From: JdFR-22 sp964534325
Lineage (GTDB): Archaea; Halobacteriota; Archaeoglobi; Archaeoglobales; Archaeoglobaceae
Assembly: GCA_964534325.1 (NCBI GenBank)
Contig: CAZHOR010000014.1
Location: 1-64,000 of the forward strand
DNA: 64,000 bases
Reading direction: 5' to 3'
Part shown: positions 60,953-64,000 of the stretch, in pieces
Layout: each line of letters starts with the position of its first letter
Numbering within the stretch: position 1 is the first letter of the stretch
Notes under the pieces: generated by a model
Databases searched by the model: none
Told to the model about the DNA's origin: nothing
What the model saw: the letters and a program-made list of their open reading frames with translations, nothing else
Made by a program: the position numbers and the translations under genes

Positions 60953-63900
60953 ATGAAGCTAAAATTGTTGATAGGAATATTGATCACCTTATCTTTACTT
61001 GCCAGTGTGGAGGCAGACCATAATACTACTTACGTTCCCGACAATTTCTCCAAGATCCAATGGGCTATAGATAAAGCCTCAACTGGAGACACAATAGTTG
61101 TTAGGGACGGAACGTATAACGAAGACATTAATATCACCAAGAAACTGACACTAAAGTCGGAAAACGGGTCTGCTCAGTGCTCCATAGTTGCAGATAGAAA
61201 AAATATCGTCACGCTTAATGCAGACGGGGTCAGGTTCGAAGGATTCAATATAAAAAGTAATTCTCTAAGCGATCCCTGCTTTGGAATCTTTTTGAGGTCG
61301 GATAACAATACTATTTTGAATAATACTATTGGTAACAGCTCATGTACTGGCATTGCTGTCCTCTACACAGATAATAACACTATATCGAACAATACTATTA
61401 CAGGCAATAATAAAAACGGCATCTTTATCCTGGACTCTCATAAAAATACTGTGAAGGAAAATAGGCTTTTGAACAATGCTCTTCGGGATATTTACATATC
61501 AGAAAGCAATAATAATACTTTTGTCCGCAACACACTTGGAATTTATCCTACAACCGTAAGCTTCACTTATGGGGGCAATCTTTCTCTCAAAGGAGTATCA
61601 CCATCCTCACTCCCACTGGATCCAAGTGGCTACCATAACATAAGCAAGTATGTAAATGTTACTGGATTAGACAATGGTAATTCGTGGTTGTTCCTCAATT
61701 TCAGCTATTCCGATCTGGACATCACTGATCTTGAGGAGGAATCGCTTAAGGTGTGGAAGTATAATGGCTCGTGGTATGAAGAGGGGTGGAGCAGCAACAG
61801 GTTTTTGGACGTTGAGAAGAACATTGTGGGTGCCAACATCTCCACCTTTAGTATTTTCGCTCCTCTGGGGACAAATCTCACTTCTGACACTATCACTGAG
61901 CTGCAGAATTCAACGGGCAATTTCTGGATCAACTGGTCGTGGAATAATCCCTCAACTGATTTTGATCACACTGAAATCTGGATAAATGGGGAGTGGGTGG
62001 AGAACACTACAGATAGCTACTACAATCTATCTGCCTTAGAACCTCACACTACGTCCACCATATCATTAAGACCGGTCAATAACAATGGTAGTAAGGGAGA
62101 ATGGACCAATCAGACCCTAACCATACCCAACAACCCCATAACTTTGACTAACATCTTGGGCTCATACACTCTTCAGGAGGGAGAGACCCTTCGCATAAAT
62201 GCCAGCAGTAATGACCTCGATGGAGATAGGGGGACTTATTACACCAACGCCACTGAAAGCTCTATAAACTCCTCGACCGGTGTGTTCAACTGGACTCCCG
62301 GAGTGGATGATTCTGGAAGATATGTATGGAACATAACTGTGGTTGATGGATTTGGCAGCCGGGACACTGTGGTGTTTGAAGTAGTGGTCGATGATACGCG
62401 CGCAGTTGTTACCAATGTTATCATCTCCAATTTGCGATGTGAGACCGGGAACAACTTCTGGGTGAACTATACCTGGGATTCAACCAATTGCTCATCCTTC
62501 AATGTCAGCTTCAATGGGGTGTGGCACAATGGGTCATCAATGGAGTTCTATGGAGAGAACTTATCTGCTCACGCCTGGGGAAATATAACGGTTTACGGTT
62601 ACAATACCTCTCTTAGGGTCTTGAGCTCTCCTCTTTCGGCCAGCACCCGATTTCCCAATAATCCCATTACCCTGACCAACATTTCGGACTCCTATTCGAT
62701 TGTGGAAGGGGAATCATTGCACATGGATGCCGAATATATGGATCCAGATGGGGATGAAGGCATCTTTGGCAGGAATTTTTCTGCAGGGAACTTTAACTCC
62801 TCAACCGGTGAGCTTGTGTGGGATACTGCAACAGGTGATGCTGGAACTTATCGGTGGAAAATAAATGTTTCAGACGGTTACGGTTCTACAGCAGAGCATG
62901 ATTTTACTGTAAAAGTTTACGAAATAGCCTCACCTCAGAGCCTTGAAGCGGAAACAGGTAATTTTTACGTGAACTGGAGCTGGGGAAGCGCTGAGGGAAT
63001 AGATTCGTTCAATTACACTACCCCCGGGGGAAGCTGGATAAATGGCTCCTCTAATACATCCTCTAATTTTACTGTTGGTCCTCACGGGTACTATAACATA
63101 ACGGTCATAGGATACAATAAATCCAGGAATTGTTTATCCCAACCTGTAACCGGAACACAACAAGTCCCCAATAATCCTCCCTCAATGGAAGATATTGCTG
63201 ACAGGACGGTAAATGAAGGACAGAAAGTCCATGTTGATCTGGATGCAAGCGACATCGATAACGATGACTTAAGATACTCCTGCAACAGGACCGACCTGTT
63301 CGCCGACTTTAACTTATCCAGCGGTGAAGGGAATTGGTCTACGTCATCAGATGACGCTGGTGTTTACTACGTTGGTTTCGGAGTGTCGGATGGCTATGGA
63401 GGGACGGACAACAGGACAATAAAAATAACTGTGAAAGAAGTGTCACAAACCTCTGAAACCCGCAGCGGAGGAGGTGGGGGAGGCGGAACTCTGGCAGCAT
63501 TATTTGCTTCCACTCCTGCACCAACTCCTGCACCCACATCCACCCCAACGCCCCTTGTATCTACACCACGGATGCCCACTGCATCTGAAAACACTCTTTC
63601 ACAAGCGACTACTGCCCCGGGTTCAGGAGGAATCCCTAATGCTACACCACTTCCCGCCCCTCTCAGGATAATTGTAGTGAAGACTTTAGAAGAGGAGAAG
63701 GATGTAAAGGAAGTCTTTAACCAGACGAGTTACGTTAAGTTCGAATATGAGACCATAGTCCAGAAAGTTATCATTGTCTTCTCGCAAGGAAATGAGACAG
63801 GGTATAGGGTAATTCACAGGATGACCATAGTGGAGTCGAATGCCACAGCCAATGCTGAACTGTGGGCTCTCCTCAATGTGTCTGAAGAAATAACATACAG

Positions 63901-64000
63901 TGTAAACAGGATGATCTACCCTCAGTCCCACAGAGTTATACAGGAGAGCCCCATAATCGGATTGGAGTTCAACAATGAAGTGGGGAATGAAGGAGAACTC
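60953..64000 (+). CDS. Very large NosD-like/Ig-repeat surface protein (3' end outside window)
   Basis: An open frame of 1016 codons from ATG 60953 to the window end with no stop. Signal peptide: LKLLIGILITLSLLASVEA. Residues ~25-200 form a NosD-like beta-helix (repeats of NNTI/SNN). A beta domain with GNSWLFLNFSYSDLDI follows. At least three long repeats of alternating Fn3-like (TGNFWINWSW) and cadherin/Ig-like (SNDLDGDRGTYY, VDDSGRYVWNITVVDGFGSRD) domains cover about 280-830, then a poly-Gly turn (GGGGGGG near residue 840), a Thr/Pro linker and a C-terminal domain starting PLRIIVVKTLEEEKDV. It is probably an S-layer-associated adhesin with a PGF-CTERM beyond the edge. Confidence 0.85.
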   Translation, partial: MKLKLLIGILITLSLLASVEADHNTTYVPDNFSKIQWAIDKASTGDTIVVRDGTYNEDINITKKLTLKSENGSAQCSIVADRKNIVTLNADGVRFEGFNIKSNSLSDPCFGIFLRSDNNTILNNTIGNSSCTGIAVLYTDNNTISNNTITGNNKNGIFILDSHKNTVKENRLLNNALRDIYISESNNNTFVRNTLGIYPTTVSFTYGGNLSLKGVSPSSLPLDPSGYHNISKYVNVTGLDNGNSWLFLNFSYSDLDITDLEEESLKVWKYNGSWYEEGWSSNRFLDVEKNIVGANISTFSIFAPLGTNLTSDTITELQNSTGNFWINWSWNNPSTDFDHTEIWINGEWVENTTDSYYNLSALEPHTTSTISLRPVNNNGSKGEWTNQTLTIPNNPITLTNILGSYTLQEGETLRINASSNDLDGDRGTYYTNATESSINSSTGVFNWTPGVDDSGRYVWNITVVDGFGSRDTVVFEVVVDDTRAVVTNVIISNLRCETGNNFWVNYTWDSTNCSSFNVSFNGVWHNGSSMEFYGENLSAHAWGNITVYGYNTSLRVLSSPLSASTRFPNNPITLTNISDSYSIVEGESLHMDAEYMDPDGDEGIFGRNFSAGNFNSSTGELVWDTATGDAGTYRWKINVSDGYGSTAEHDFTVKVYEIASPQSLEAETGNFYVNWSWGSAEGIDSFNYTTPGGSWINGSSNTSSNFTVGPHGYYNITVIGYNKSRNCLSQPVTGTQQVPNNPPSMEDIADRTVNEGQKVHVDLDASDIDNDDLRYSCNRTDLFADFNLSSGEGNWSTSSDDAGVYYVGFGVSDGYGGTDNRTIKITVKEVSQTSETRSGGGGGGGTLAALFASTPAPTPAPTSTPTPLVSTPRMPTASENTLSQATTAPGSGGIPNATPLPAPLRIIVVKTLEEEKDVKEVFNQTSYVKFEYETIVQKVIIVFSQGNETGYRVIHRMTIVESNATANAELWALLNVSEEITYSVNRMIYPQSHRVIQESPIIGLEFNNEVGNEGEL

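Overview
The window is archaeal and most likely euryarchaeal. The sequence shows an archaeal histone (54318-54521), TATA/BRE-type promoters with many apparently leaderless genes, a TrmB-family regulator, an Obg/DRG GTPase with a TGS-like tail, a double-length AhbA/AhbB-type siroheme decarboxylase, a dihydropteroate-synthase-like protein of the kind found in methanogens, PGF-CTERM-like surface anchors, and a tRNA-Thr with discriminator U. A complete glycine-betaine/proline-betaine importer suggests osmotic stress. A halophilic methanogen-related lineage (for example Methanonatronarchaeia) would fit, but this is inference: no marker in the window fixes the taxonomy.

Layout. 0-3.3 kb: end of an MFS exporter, an ABC-2 drug-type exporter and a divergent TrmB regulator. 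4.6-12.9 kb: a respiratory formate dehydrogenase module, with a Tat-exported catalytic subunit, a four-cluster ferredoxin subunit, a small two-helix membrane protein and cytochrome b, followed by an Lrp-type regulator with a Cys-rich tail, a TorD chaperone and a large Fe-S/MvhD-like protein. 13-21.8 kb: housekeeping genes (DRG GTPase, TspO, TauE/SafE, coiled-coil COG1340 protein, GlyA, COG3199 kinase, TrpB2). 21.8-22.7 kb: a degenerate, gene-poor patch with a frameshifted winged-helix gene and an identical 148-bp tandem repeat that can fold into a three-way junction. 22.8-27.9 kb: solitary Cas4-like nuclease, eIF2B-like protein, Met8 and AhbAB haem genes, TatC, tRNA-Thr and a TtuA/Ncs6-like protein with an internal deletion. 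28-32.9 kb: a small secreted peptide, then an in-frame leader ORF and the betaine ABC transporter. 33-39.3 kb: RimI, PfkB kinase, radical SAM, HIT, beta-propeller and DHPS-like genes. 39.4-45.3 kb: a six-gene operon of type-IV-pilin-like, N-terminally anchored surface proteins. 45.4-53.9 kb: CBS-HPF fusion, bifunctional-nuclease-like protein, NSUN RNA methyltransferase with a PUA-like partner, MFS, a frameshifted acylphosphatase/coiled-coil gene, an NMT1-type ABC importer, and a phosphodiesterase. 54-64 kb: histone, then a surface/secretome island with NosD-like beta-helix proteins, a papain-like protease, a DUF333/PGF-CTERM protein and a >1000-residue surface protein cut by the window end.

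How they work together. The formate dehydrogenase needs Tat export (TatC present), a molybdo-enzyme chaperone (TorD present) and haem for its cytochrome b (Met8 and AhbAB of the siroheme route present), so three support functions lie within about 22 kb. The pilin-like operon and the 54-64 kb island are both devoted to the cell surface. The most unusual items are the pilin-like operon, the 148-bp structured tandem repeat, the leader ORF placed in frame before the betaine ATPase gene, the TtuA-like deletion and the secreted protease locus.
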